Shown: positions 25,274 through 32,128 of the stretch, one piece after another
How the letters are laid out: each line of letters opens with the position of its first letter
Position numbering within the stretch: position 1 is the first letter of the stretch
IMG/VR virus record: IMGVR_UViG_3300030451_000571
Coordinates: 1 to 59,684 of that record
Source: a virus
Length of the DNA stretch: 59,684 bases
Direction: 5' to 3' (one strand)
The notes under the pieces: model-generated
Seen by the model: only the letters and a program-made list of their open reading frames with translations
Told to the model about the DNA's origin: nothing
Database searches by the model: none
Made by a program: the position numbers and the translations under genes

Positions 25274-25544
25274 TGTTTTTCCACCTCGCTTCGCCTGTCA
25301 ACAAGAAAGCATTGCCAAAGAATGACAGAGCCATAGGCCACGTGTCATCCTCGTTATACATAACGAACACTTCCTCGTTGATAGGTTTGTTCATGTCTTG
25401 TTTCTTCTCAATCACAAGCTGTCGGCCATCTTCAAGCTGCACCATGCGGCACTCGCCACCGATGAAGCCTTCGGCCACCTCACGTGTGGGTGACTCACGC
25501 TTGTCTGAGCAGTGAACAAGAACGGCTTTGGATTTATCAATCAT
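25260..25544 (-). CDS. Conserved hypothetical protein
   Basis: This is 94 residues from the ATG (MIDKSKAVLVHCSDKRES), overlapping the glycosylase-like gene by 8 bases; the longer frame to 25589 is inside that gene. It has beta-type strands (MVQLEDGRQLVIEKK, EVFVMYNEDDTWPMALSFFGNAFLLTGEA). No family was recognised. Confidence 0.65.
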   Translation of the reverse strand: MIDKSKAVLVHCSDKRESPTREVAEGFIGGECRMVQLEDGRQLVIEKKQDMNKPINEEVFVMYNEDDTWPMALSFFGNAFLLTGEARWKNNETN

Positions 25545-26019
25545 TAGGCCACCAATCTGGTGTCGGCACACCCTTCTCCCACTTGGCAAAGCGTTTCTTG
25601 TCGTTGATGTAGTAGGTGCGGTATGCAGTCACTGCGTCCTCATCCTTGTATTCGTCAGGCATAGCCTGTGCAAAGTCCGTCATGCTTGTGTCGCTGACGA
25701 TAGGTTCGGGTGGCCGCATGAGCCTGATGCTGTGGTCAGCGTATGACTTGTGCATCTTGCCGAAGCGCCACCAATAGTTGAAGGCCAGCCGCACAAAATG
25801 GTGGTAAGCCCAGCGATAGTTACCGCCAGTCTCACGCACCCACTTCGAGCAAGGGTGGTTTAGATGTGCTACCTTATACATCCCGTCCCTGGCTACGCCA
25901 TGTGCGTGGTGTGCAGTGGTCAGCATTTGTGCCAACTCAAGCACCATCTTAGGCACATGCTTGTCGCAATACATGTCGGCTGCTTCGATAGCATCTTCGT
26001 GTAATACAAATATATTCAT
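25537..26019 (-). CDS. Pyrimidine-dimer DNA glycosylase-like protein
   Basis: This is 160 residues from MNIFVLHEDAIEAADMYCDKHVPKMVLELAQMLTTAHH, the opening I associate with phage proteins annotated as pyrimidine-dimer glycosylases in cyanophages. Further Trp/His-rich sequence follows (HPCSKWVRETGGNYRWAYHHF; WRFGKMHKSYADH). A repair role against UV damage in surface water would fit. The exact activity is not shown by the sequence. Confidence 0.65.
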   Translation of the reverse strand: MNIFVLHEDAIEAADMYCDKHVPKMVLELAQMLTTAHHAHGVARDGMYKVAHLNHPCSKWVRETGGNYRWAYHHFVRLAFNYWWRFGKMHKSYADHSIRLMRPPEPIVSDTSMTDFAQAMPDEYKDEDAVTAYRTYYINDKKRFAKWEKGVPTPDWWPND

Positions 26020-26456
26020 CAGTCCCACCTGTAAAAAATATGGCTGTCAATCTTGACAATCTTCGTGTGATGTGCTGCCCATGTGGGAAACACATAGTCG
26101 GCGTGGTAGTGTGTAGCACCTTCGAGGAACGTGCCTGTCCACCCTTCCAGCACCATCGCTGCAACCTCTTGCGATTGCGTGAAGGCTTTGCTGTTGCGTG
26201 GTGCATCACCTAGCCCGTCACAATACCAGCTGAAATGGCAGCGGTCTTTGACAGGATAGCGGATGCCCTCTTTGGTCATGTAATGTTTACCTTGAGTGAC
26301 CACTTCACATACTGTGTTCGGGAAGCGTTCATCTGCAACACGATTCATCACGACCTGCCCGACTGCAATCTGTCCAATGACAGACTCGTTGCGTGCTTCG
26401 TGATAGATGTTGATTGCCATGCACATCAGTGCATTAGCGAAGAATGTTTCAATCAT
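26019..26456 (-). CDS. Cell-wall hydrolase, SleB-like
   Basis: This is 145 residues from the ATG that overlaps the preceding gene (ATGATTGA). MAINIYHEARNESVIGQIAVGQVVMNRVADERFPNTVCEVVTQG is the SleB/hydrolase_2 signature, with the catalytic Glu in YHEARNE; CHFSWYCDG and THYHADYVFPTW follow. It should cleave peptidoglycan. It is in the early arm, separate from the late M15 endolysin, and has no clear signal peptide. Confidence 0.85.
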   Translation of the reverse strand: MIETFFANALMCMAINIYHEARNESVIGQIAVGQVVMNRVADERFPNTVCEVVTQGKHYMTKEGIRYPVKDRCHFSWYCDGLGDAPRNSKAFTQSQEVAAMVLEGWTGTFLEGATHYHADYVFPTWAAHHTKIVKIDSHIFYRWD

Positions 26457-26628
26457 TCCAAATCCTTTCGTGTTCCCACTCACGGCCAAGCCTATCGTCC
26501 TTGTGTGAACGTATGTGCTTCACCTTCTCGTAAGTGTATGATTTGTCACCAGTTTTTACCTTCCGCCACGGGCTGAGAATGTTGTCCTCATACCACGGGC
26601 GGAACATTTTCGTGTGCTTATTTGTCAC
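26449..26628 (-). CDS. Small protein, unknown function
   Basis: This is 59 residues from a GTG start. Sequence MFRPWYEDNILSPWRKVKTG, then KSYTYEKVKHIRSHKDDRLGREWEHERIWND, is rich in Trp, Lys and Arg. It overlaps the SleB-like gene by 8 bases. It is probably coupled to it; no family was recognised. Confidence 0.5.
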   Translation of the reverse strand: MTNKHTKMFRPWYEDNILSPWRKVKTGDKSYTYEKVKHIRSHKDDRLGREWEHERIWND

Positions 26629-26782
26629 GATGTTTTCCTTTTCGTTTATAGCTGCCTTTGCCTTTCTTGGCAGGGATTACTTGGGGTTTGTTCTGCCCTT
26701 CCATCAGGGCAATAGCCGCTTTGTTTCGGGCTTTTGTTTTATTCCTTTTCAGGAACTTCGGTATGTTTAGTATCGTTGTCAT
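26618..26782 (-). CDS. Small basic protein, unknown function
   Basis: This 54-residue protein is very basic (KFLKRNKTKARNKAAIALME; KKGKGSYKRKGKHRDK), with its start inside the preceding gene (44-base overlap). Evidence is charge, open frame and gene spacing only. Confidence 0.4.
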   Translation of the reverse strand: MTTILNIPKFLKRNKTKARNKAAIALMEGQNKPQVIPAKKGKGSYKRKGKHRDK

Positions 26783-27029
26783 CGTTGTTCACCACTAGTT
26801 GTAGGGTTGGCTTCGGCGGCTCTGGCTTCTGCACCATGTCAATCACATTGATTGTATCAGGCATGAACTCAACATCCAATACCTGTTCGTCCACCTGCAG
26901 GTCACGAACCATAACATACTCAAGCCACTCGATAGGCATAGGCTTCTCACCCAGCATGAGCCACCACGGCTGCTGTCCTGCATCTTCAATGTCTGTGTCA
27001 ATCACAAACGAAACTTCATATCTAGCCAT
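26739..27029 (-). CDS. Conserved hypothetical protein
   Basis: This 96-residue protein has a good SD (AAAGGATAGCC ATG). Beta-type start MARYEVSFVIDTDIEDAG, a middle with WLEYVMVRDLQVDEQ and a Pro/Asp-rich acidic end are seen. It is the first gene after the candidate promoter at 27102-27130. Confidence 0.65.
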   Translation of the reverse strand: MARYEVSFVIDTDIEDAGQQPWWLMLGEKPMPIEWLEYVMVRDLQVDEQVLDVEFMPDTINVIDMVQKPEPPKPTLQLVVNNDDNDTKHTEVPEKE

Positions 27030-27032
27030 AGG

Positions 27033-27134
27033 CTATCCTTTCAAAAAATTATACACGTTGATTGTTGTGTTAAGCCACACGCCAATCAGGATTCCGATTT
27101 CAATATACGATATTGATAGGGGTATGTCAAGCAT
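27033..27134 (-). CDS. Possible 33-residue membrane peptide
   Basis: The frame MLDIPLSISYIEIGILIGVW ends in NFLKG. Its start overlaps the upstream stop, and one hydrophobic segment is predicted. It overlaps a strong promoter-like sequence, so the frame may be accidental. Confidence 0.3.
   Translation of the reverse strand: MLDIPLSISYIEIGILIGVWLNTTINVYNFLKG
27102..27130 (-). promoter_or_regulatory. Candidate early promoter
   Basis: On the minus strand TTGACA (27125-27130), a 17-base spacer and TATATT (27102-27107) form a near-consensus sigma70 promoter upstream of the gene starting at 27029. Confidence 0.6.
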
Positions 27135-27492
27135 CTTTTATCCACTTTCTCCAAATCATTTTCAATGATGTCTTTAGTTTCCTGTCACCATAGGTGCAGC
27201 GAATATACTTCAGATTGCTGCCTGTTATCCAAGACACAAGAACAACGGGCAGGGTGAAGCCGCCTTCCCAATGGTATGCCACATAAGGTATGCGATACCG
27301 CCTGTAGCCTGTCACCAAGCCAAGCGATACTCTGCCCAGCTTGATGCCAGCGAAGCGGGACACACGATAGAACGAGTTGAGATACCACCCCTGCTCACGC
27401 CAACGTGTTGTGACGATGCGGCAGGGGTGAACCTCATTATACTTGCCCTTCGGGTCATGCTCCGAAGTAAAGAAGTAGTAGCGATTAGTCAT
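27127..27492 (-). CDS. Conserved hypothetical protein
   Basis: This is 121 residues from the ATG overlapping the preceding stop by 8 bases. It is basic and rich in aromatics (YYFFTSEHDPKG; TRWREQGWYLNSFYRVSRFAGIKLG; FTLPVVLVSWITGS), with one weakly hydrophobic stretch near residue 80-92. No family was recognised. Confidence 0.6.
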   Translation of the reverse strand: MTNRYYFFTSEHDPKGKYNEVHPCRIVTTRWREQGWYLNSFYRVSRFAGIKLGRVSLGLVTGYRRYRIPYVAYHWEGGFTLPVVLVSWITGSNLKYIRCTYGDRKLKTSLKMIWRKWIKDA

Positions 27493-27880
27493 CAATTCCT
27501 AATGCTTCAAGCAGTTCCTCTGCGCTATCATAGCCACGCACCTCGAAGCGAGGTTCGACAGTCAGCCCTTCGGGACACCACTCTACCATATCTTGTATCT
27601 GTTCTACAGTCTTGCTACTATCGGTAGAGTCACCATCGGGGGTGCAGCCAAGCACAAGGCCACGCCCAGCCAGGGGCTGCGGGTATCCTTCCCACTTGAA
27701 GTATCGCTGGTCTTCTACATACAAACCTTCGTCATCTATGTAGAGTGTATCTTCGTCATCAATGTAGACAGTCGTGAACAGGTCGCAACCCAGTAGGGTT
27801 GAGATGTCCCGCCAGTCTCCAGAATAGTCCACCACCTCAATGGTTTCGGTGAACGGGTCAATAAGTATTGCTAACATCAT
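27485..27880 (-). CDS. Acidic hypothetical protein
   Basis: This 131-residue protein is strongly acidic. It has a repeated DDEDTLYIDDEGLYVEDQRY stretch, and CTPDGDSTDSS and EELLEALGIDD at the end. A start one codon later (27877) is equally possible. No family was recognised. Confidence 0.6.
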   Translation of the reverse strand: MMLAILIDPFTETIEVVDYSGDWRDISTLLGCDLFTTVYIDDEDTLYIDDEGLYVEDQRYFKWEGYPQPLAGRGLVLGCTPDGDSTDSSKTVEQIQDMVEWCPEGLTVEPRFEVRGYDSAEELLEALGIDD

Positions 27881-28034
27881 TTATCACATCCTCTGCTGTC
27901 ATTTCACGCACGAGTGCTGCCGCTTGTTCAAGCGTATAGCCATCATACGATGAGCCTTCGTCAATACGGACGCACCACGACCACCTAGTCATTGAGTGTT
28001 CGTCTGTGTCCAGAAATATGTTTGGGTATTTCAT
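27858..28034 (-). CDS. Small acidic protein, unknown function
   Basis: This 58-residue protein (MKYPNIFLDTDEHSMTRWSW...) has VRIDEGSSYDGYTLEQAAALV further on. It has an ATGA overlap with the upstream gene and overlaps the downstream start by 23 bases. No family was recognised. Confidence 0.55.
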   Translation of the reverse strand: MKYPNIFLDTDEHSMTRWSWCVRIDEGSSYDGYTLEQAAALVREMTAEDVINDVSNTY

Positions 28035-28228
28035 TTGTCATCTCCATCATGCACAACGTCATATATCTTGAAGTCTCCGCCGTTAGGCTGCTCTGTGTAA
28101 GCACCCTGTTCGGCAAGGTGGTGGGCATACTCCCACTCGTCCATGCCTGCGGGGATTTCGTCTTCGTCAAACTCAACCTCATAAGCCATGCTCATTTCGG
28201 CCAGTGCTGTGTATCTTTTCTTAGGCAT
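28031..28228 (-). CDS. Small acidic protein, MPKK family A
   Basis: This is 65 residues from MPKKRYTALAEMSMAYEVEF, whose ATG overlaps the preceding stop in the string ATGCCTAA. It is acidic (DEDEIPAGMDEWEYAHHLAEQG). It begins like its upstream neighbour (MPKKYTVFLQ), so the two may be diverged copies. Confidence 0.6.
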   Translation of the reverse strand: MPKKRYTALAEMSMAYEVEFDEDEIPAGMDEWEYAHHLAEQGAYTEQPNGGDFKIYDVVHDGDDK

Positions 28229-28412
28229 TCTCCTGCTCCTCGTCATCTCTAATGTAAGAACATTCCCAATCTTTGGCTGCGTCCCAACCAATAGCATCTT
28301 GCAGAAGGTCAAATGCTTGCTCCTCTGCTTCGCCTTCGTCTTCCGCATTTACTTCGTATTCGTAATACGTATCACTGATAGGCTGTAAAAATACTGTGTA
28401 TTTCTTAGGCAT
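28221..28412 (-). CDS. Small acidic protein, MPKK family B
   Basis: This 63-residue protein opens MPKKYTVFLQPISDTYYEYEVNAEDEGEAEEQA and ends in EEQENA. Junctions on both sides are ATGCCTAA. It is similar in opening and charge to the next gene. Function is unknown. Confidence 0.6.
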   Translation of the reverse strand: MPKKYTVFLQPISDTYYEYEVNAEDEGEAEEQAFDLLQDAIGWDAAKDWECSYIRDDEEQENA

Positions 28413-28926
28413 CTTGCAACTCCTGTTCTTGCTCACGCTTCCAATCGTGCCAGTCGCTCTCGACCCACGGGAAGGCATCAAGCACATGGTCGGGAATGTA
28501 TGTGGACGGGTCAGCATCGGTGTAGGTTTCCCAGCACTCGTCAAAGTGAGACTCGCCATCACCTTCGGTGTGTCCGATAAAGCAGCAGCCGCCTTCCTCG
28601 TAATACAGGTCAAAGGTGTAGCCATGCTGCAGCATACCTGTCACCAGTGCCTCAATGGGCGGCGACCATGCAGTTGCAAACGATACCTCTAGCGTGTCGC
28701 CATCGAGGGACGCATAGGTTACATCGAAGATGTCCCACTTCGTTCCCCAGTTTTCTACGCACCAGTTGTAGTCCCAGTCATAGTTGATGTCGGCAGTAAA
28801 CGGCACAAGTTTCTCAAGAAACTTTGGGTTGTCGCTATCGTCCATCTTCAATTCGTTCATCAGGCTTTGCAGAAAGCCTGTGTCATCTGACTTGATAGTC
28901 AGGGTGTTGTTGCAATGATTAGGCAT
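28405..28926 (-). CDS. YubB/Api92-like ferredoxin-fold protein (DUF1281 type)
   Basis: This 173-residue protein opens MPNHCNNTLTI, followed near residue 50-65 by WCVENWGTKWDIFDV and then FATAWSPPIEAL and FIGHTEG. This is the pattern of the Api92/YubB family found in plasmids and phages. Biochemical role is unknown. It is coupled by ATGCCTAA overlaps at both ends. Confidence 0.75.
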   Translation of the reverse strand: MPNHCNNTLTIKSDDTGFLQSLMNELKMDDSDNPKFLEKLVPFTADINYDWDYNWCVENWGTKWDIFDVTYASLDGDTLEVSFATAWSPPIEALVTGMLQHGYTFDLYYEEGGCCFIGHTEGDGESHFDECWETYTDADPSTYIPDHVLDAFPWVESDWHDWKREQEQELQDA

Positions 28927-29053
28927 CGGCGTTCTCCTTTTCTGCCATGATTTGCTCTGCCTCCTCTAAGGCCAATTCGAAATAGTATTCGCTGTTATCT
29001 AACAGCCAGCGTGCTATCTGTTCCACAGTCTCACATTCCCATAGTTCTTGCAT
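28919..29053 (-). CDS. Small acidic protein, unknown function
   Basis: This 44-residue protein (MQELWECETVEQIARWLLDN...) is a mostly helical, acidic protein. It overlaps the YubB-like gene by 8 bases and touches the upstream stop. No family was recognised. Confidence 0.5.
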   Translation of the reverse strand: MQELWECETVEQIARWLLDNSEYYFELALEEAEQIMAEKENADA

Positions 29054-29232
29054 CAGTCTTCATCTCCATGTTGCCACCAGCCACAGGCAAACAAAGCCTC
29101 ACGGGCTTCTTCCTGTGCCTTCAGAATGTCTGCTCCGCTATACGGATACTTCACATGGTCATGGTCATACGCAGCCATGTGTAAATCTTGCAGTGTCTCG
29201 CAGGACACCATCACCATTGGTTTATCGCTCAT
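29053..29232 (-). CDS. Small acidic protein, unknown function
   Basis: This is 59 residues from MSDKPMVMVSCETLQDLHMA, overlapping the upstream stop as ATGA. It ends FACGWWQHGDED. No family was recognised. Confidence 0.55.
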   Translation of the reverse strand: MSDKPMVMVSCETLQDLHMAAYDHDHVKYPYSGADILKAQEEAREALFACGWWQHGDED

Positions 29233-29405
29233 TTCTTTGCCTCCTGATACCAGACCCAATCGTTGATTGTCGGGTCGTGTAGAATGAGTGCCTCTGTGCC
29301 ATGAAGACGCATATAAAAGCGTGCGTCCTCTTGTGTGAAGTTGGTCACGCCTTCTTTCAGACGGGCAACAGTTGCGGTTTCAACACGGGTTTGGTTATTC
29401 GACAT
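29229..29405 (-). CDS. Small protein, unknown function
   Basis: This 58-residue protein (MSNNQTRVETATVARLKEGV...) contains FTQEDARFYMRLHGTEALIL and ends WVWYQEAKK. ATGA coupling to the next gene supports it as real. No family was recognised. Confidence 0.55.
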   Translation of the reverse strand: MSNNQTRVETATVARLKEGVTNFTQEDARFYMRLHGTEALILHDPTINDWVWYQEAKK

Positions 29406-29709
29406 CTTCAGTCTCCAGTTCTTCTGCTTCTACGTCTTCTAAATCTATTTGATTTAGTGTCGCTTGGTTACAGCTATCAATACGCACCTCATCGCTGCAA
29501 TGATAGCCCATATTATCCATCACTGCTTCAATATAAAATTGAACAGCTTCTTCGATTTCGTATTTCATATCTTCGATAAACTCGTCCATATCTTCGGCTT
29601 CGCCTTCAATACGGGACAATTCATACAAGGGTATATCGAAAGATATATCAAGCGTTGCTTGGGCATAGCCTGTGGCTAGTCCATCTACAATTTCAAACTT
29701 TTTCAACAT
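29395..29709 (-). CDS. Acidic hypothetical protein
   Basis: This is 104 residues from MLKKFEIVDGLATGYAQATL, overlapping the upstream stop by 17 bases. The second half is very acidic (IEGEAEDMDEFIEDMKYEIEE) and ends EAEELETEDVE. No family was recognised. Confidence 0.6.
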   Translation of the reverse strand: MLKKFEIVDGLATGYAQATLDISFDIPLYELSRIEGEAEDMDEFIEDMKYEIEEAVQFYIEAVMDNMGYHCSDEVRIDSCNQATLNQIDLEDVEAEELETEDVE

Positions 29710-29983
29710 CGGCAAATTCCTCCATGCCATGCGGGGTTGTCATACACCACTTGCCGTGCATTGCACGGACTTCGGGTATATCGTCTATCAGTATGTTGCG
29801 AACATACCACACTTTCAGTCCTAGCCAATCGGCTATCTCATTCACTATGCCATCATGCACGTGATGCTCATAATCACAGCCATAGTAAATCTCAAGGTCA
29901 CGTTCAGCGAAGCTGTCGTAGCCTGTCAATTCAACCAGTGCGTCCATTACGCACGTTACATCATGTTCGTCATGGTGATACAT
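29693..29983 (-). CDS. Conserved hypothetical protein
   Basis: This 96-residue protein opens MYHHDEHDVTCVMDALVELTGYDSFAERDL and is rich in His and Asp. IADWLGLKVWYVRNILID follows. Possible metal binding is judged from composition only. Spacing to the upstream gene is five bases. Confidence 0.6.
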   Translation of the reverse strand: MYHHDEHDVTCVMDALVELTGYDSFAERDLEIYYGCDYEHHVHDGIVNEIADWLGLKVWYVRNILIDDIPEVRAMHGKWCMTTPHGMEEFADVEKV

Positions 29984-29988
29984 TTCTA

Positions 29989-30129
29989 TCAGCCTTTCAT
30001 TTCTACGATATGAACATCTTCATATCCATCGTCAACATAATCGTCTGCAAGCCTTATTGCATCGTCCATTGTCAAGTAGTAGTCGTTCACTTCTGAACCA
30101 CCTACCCAAACTGAAAATACTTTATCCAT
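29989..30129 (-). CDS. Small acidic protein, unknown function
   Basis: This is a 46-residue protein (MDKVFSVWVGGSEVNDYYLT...). The pattern VWVGG-EVNDYYLT then DA--LADDYVDDGYEDV resembles short phage proteins of unknown function. It begins one base inside the upstream stop. Confidence 0.55.
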   Translation of the reverse strand: MDKVFSVWVGGSEVNDYYLTMDDAIRLADDYVDDGYEDVHIVEMKG

Positions 30130-30401
30130 TATCGGTTATCCTTTATGTAAACATACTCTTTAGCGAAGTGCAACAATTCGAGAACATCGTGTGCATCTAC
30201 AAATCGCACAACGTCATCTGCATCTGTCGGGTCTGCTACCCAATTCGCTGCCCACTCGCCACAGTTGACGAAGCCTTTGTCTACGCCATCACGCTTGTAG
30301 AGCAGTGCTACTTCTGCGAAGCCTTTTCTGTCTACCTCTTGCGAGATTGAGAAAGTGTATTGGTCATCTAAGCGTAGCTTTACGTTGCTTGCAATATCCA
30401 T
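30129..30401 (-). CDS. Conserved hypothetical protein
   Basis: This is 90 residues from MDIASNVKLRLDDQYTFSIS (SD GGAG eight bases upstream; an ATG two codons earlier is too close to it). It has GFAEVALLYKRDGVDKGFVN and DVLELLHFAKEYVYIKDNR. It is the first gene after the promoter/palindrome at 30420-30462. Confidence 0.65.
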   Translation of the reverse strand: MDIASNVKLRLDDQYTFSISQEVDRKGFAEVALLYKRDGVDKGFVNCGEWAANWVADPTDADDVVRFVDAHDVLELLHFAKEYVYIKDNR

Positions 30402-30419
30402 TGTCATACTCCATTATCA

Positions 30420-30438
30420 AAAACTGTTGAGCAGTTTT
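30420..30438. promoter_or_regulatory. Perfect palindrome over a promoter start site
   Basis: AAAACTG-TTGAG-CAGTTTT has seven-base perfect arms. It covers the -10 (30434-30439) and predicted start (about 30427) of the candidate promoter at 30434-30462, so it could be an operator. No U-run follows on either strand, so it is not a typical terminator. Confidence 0.5.
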
Positions 30439-30462
30439 AACACATACTCAGGTGCTTGTCAA
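30434..30462 (-). promoter_or_regulatory. Candidate early promoter
   Basis: On the minus strand TTGACA (30457-30462), a 17-base spacer and TAAAAC (30434-30439) precede the gene starting at 30401. Confidence 0.5.
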
Positions 30463-30464
30463 GC

Positions 30465-30668
30465 CTAGCCAGCGAGATTGTGTAAGGCACGGCGATAGTT
30501 GCCGCCCTCGATATACAGGCTACGTTTGCCGAAATGAAAACCAGTCATGCTATCGCCACGTTTGATACCAAAGCGGCGGATAGATACACGCTTACGATAC
30601 AAGCCTTGCAATCCTGCAATGTTGAAACGAAAGCCATTGGTGTTGTCATTCAGTGTGTTGATACGCAT
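30465..30668 (-). CDS. Small basic protein, unknown function
   Basis: This is 67 residues from MRINTLNDNTNGFRFNIAGL with SD GAGG. It is strongly basic (YRKRVSIRRFGIKRGDSMTG). A longer frame to 30773 has no good start. No family was recognised. Confidence 0.6.
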   Translation of the reverse strand: MRINTLNDNTNGFRFNIAGLQGLYRKRVSIRRFGIKRGDSMTGFHFGKRSLYIEGGNYRRALHNLAG

Positions 30669-30751
30669 AGTATATACCTCATAAGTTTGCGTTACAGTTT
30701 GGGCTGTTTTGAGACAAACCCAAGTCTTATCTAATCTGTAGTGTGTTTTAT

Positions 30752-30779
30752 CAAACCTTTCACTAAAGCTCAAGGTTTG
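30752..30779. repeat. Inverted repeat between early genes
   Basis: CAAACCTT (30752-30759) and AAGGTTTG (30772-30779) form a perfect 8-bp inverted repeat with a 12-base loop. The string ATCAAACCTTTCA at its left also occurs at 32311-32323. Stretch 30669-30802 holds no gene I can support. Confidence 0.4.
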
Positions 30780-30802
30780 TAAAACTCATCTACATATTAG
30801 TG

Positions 30803-31519
30803 TTATGCTGCCACAGTGTCGATTACAAAGCCAGTGGCATCTTTCTTGGCATCACCCTTCGCATACAGCGCCACAATGCTGCGTGGCGTGTCTAGAAAGC
30901 GCAAGTCATCTTTGTCACCATCAATCACTGTAGAGCCAGCAAAGCTGGTAGGGATAGTGTTTTTGTCACGGAACACAACGGCTACGCTTACACCCGTCAG
31001 CTTGTGAGCATTGAGGATAGCTTCGGCATAGTCAGCGTTAGCTTCGCTATATGACAAGGTAAGGTGATAGTTGCTAGGCAAATCTTTGTAAGCCCGAAGA
31101 TACAGCTTGCTGTAATCGTAGAATTGCACTTGCGGAAACTCTGTTTCCATGTCGATATACTTCTCCCACATGATGTCACTAGTGCCGTTCAGTCTTACGA
31201 CTGGCTGAATATCACGCTTCTCGCAATAGCGAGCAAACTTGGCAATATCTTCTCGTAGCTGTTGCAAAAATGCAACACGATTGTCTCGCCATAGCATGGT
31301 CTTGCGGATACGGCCAGCTTGCACATTGCTCATACGGCCACGGCCTGCAGTGTATAGGCAAGCTGCTTTGCAGCCAGCGACTTCGGCCATAGCACAGACA
31401 TTCACGCCCTCTAGGTTGTCTGCAGGAGCAAGATACAGAATAGCCGTAAGGTATTCTGACCCGTCACCTTTGACAGTCTTGGCATTATTGCCAACAGATA
31501 GCAGCTTGTAATTAGACAT
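30803..31519 (-). CDS. GP88-like phage protein
   Basis: This is 238 residues from MSNYKLLSVGNNAKTVKGDG. The segment LTAILYLAPADNLEGVNVCA, then EVAGCKAACLYTAGRGRMSNVQAGRIRKTMLW, matches the GP88 family of actinophage and other phage proteins (C...GC--AC--TAGRG). RLNGTSDIMWEKY and YHLTLSYSEAN follow. The clustered cysteines suggest metal or Fe-S binding, but the function is not known. Confidence 0.8.
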   Translation of the reverse strand: MSNYKLLSVGNNAKTVKGDGSEYLTAILYLAPADNLEGVNVCAMAEVAGCKAACLYTAGRGRMSNVQAGRIRKTMLWRDNRVAFLQQLREDIAKFARYCEKRDIQPVVRLNGTSDIMWEKYIDMETEFPQVQFYDYSKLYLRAYKDLPSNYHLTLSYSEANADYAEAILNAHKLTGVSVAVVFRDKNTIPTSFAGSTVIDGDKDDLRFLDTPRSIVALYAKGDAKKDATGFVIDTVAA

Positions 31520-31670
31520 TTTCAACCTCATTTGTGTATTTCAGTTTGACTATTTCATAGTCATAGTCACCAATCCAATCGGCAACGTCAGCGTCATTGT
31601 GGCATTTATCTTCGATAATCAGGCCAGTGTCTCGACACTTCGCCCAGATGATTGCATACGGCCTTGCCAT
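31512..31670 (-). CDS. Small protein, unknown function
   Basis: This is 52 residues from MARPYAIIWAKCRDTGLIIE, starting just after the upstream stop and overlapping the GP88-like gene by 8 bases. It is acidic. No family was recognised. Confidence 0.55.
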   Translation of the reverse strand: MARPYAIIWAKCRDTGLIIEDKCHNDADVADWIGDYDYEIVKLKYTNEVENV

Positions 31671-31672
31671 TG

Positions 31673-31879
31673 TCAAGCACCAATTCCAAAGTAAAACTTT
31701 GGGTCTGCATTGCAGCACACTTTAGCTTGCTTCACATTAGTGAAGTAGCGGCGATACTCTGGGTTTACCCCAGACAATGCCAGCCATTTACCTTTGGTAA
31801 ACTCTAGCGTGCCGATAGGCTTGCCTTTGTGTGTGATGATGCGGAAGCCTTTGGCAAGTTTCTTGAATTGAAAATTCAT
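31673..31879 (-). CDS. Small basic protein, unknown function
   Basis: This is 68 residues from MNFQFKKLAKGFRIITHKGK with SD AAAGGA. It ends VCCNADPKFYFGIGA. No family was recognised. Confidence 0.6.
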   Translation of the reverse strand: MNFQFKKLAKGFRIITHKGKPIGTLEFTKGKWLALSGVNPEYRRYFTNVKQAKVCCNADPKFYFGIGA

Positions 31880-31904
31880 AGCAATATCCTTTCTTGCTTG
31901 GCCT

Positions 31905-32060
31905 TTAGGCCATATACTCAAGTTCAGAGGCAATGTCAATAGCCATTTCATGGTCAGTCCACACAGACACCATGACACCTTCACGGGTATCTTCGATACC
32001 ATAGGCAGGTTCGCCATACACTTCGGTCAGGTCTTTTACTTCGTAAATATATGTTCGCAT
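31905..32060 (-). CDS. Small acidic protein, unknown function
   Basis: This is 51 residues from MRTYIYEVKDLTEVYGEPAY, SD GGAG seven bases upstream. GVMVSVWTDHEMAIDIASEL follows. It is the first gene behind the promoter at 32092-32120. Confidence 0.6.
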   Translation of the reverse strand: MRTYIYEVKDLTEVYGEPAYGIEDTREGVMVSVWTDHEMAIDIASELEYMA

Positions 32061-32091
32061 TTCAAACTCCATTGGTTGCAAAAACAATTAC

Positions 32092-32120
32092 TTTGTAAGG
32101 GCATTTGAAACCCTTGTCAA
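32092..32120 (-). promoter_or_regulatory. Candidate early promoter with A-tract
   Basis: On the minus strand AAAAAAAGTG precedes TTGACA (32115-32120), a 17-base spacer and TACAAA (32092-32097). The start would be near 32085, about 25 bases before the ATG at 32060. Confidence 0.55.
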
Positions 32121-32128
32121 CACTTTTT

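Noticed and set aside
31648-31676. TTGACA-like sequence at 31671-31676 as another early promoter
   Set aside because: The sequence 17 bases on (AATCAT) is a poor -10 and the ATG of the next gene falls directly after the -35.
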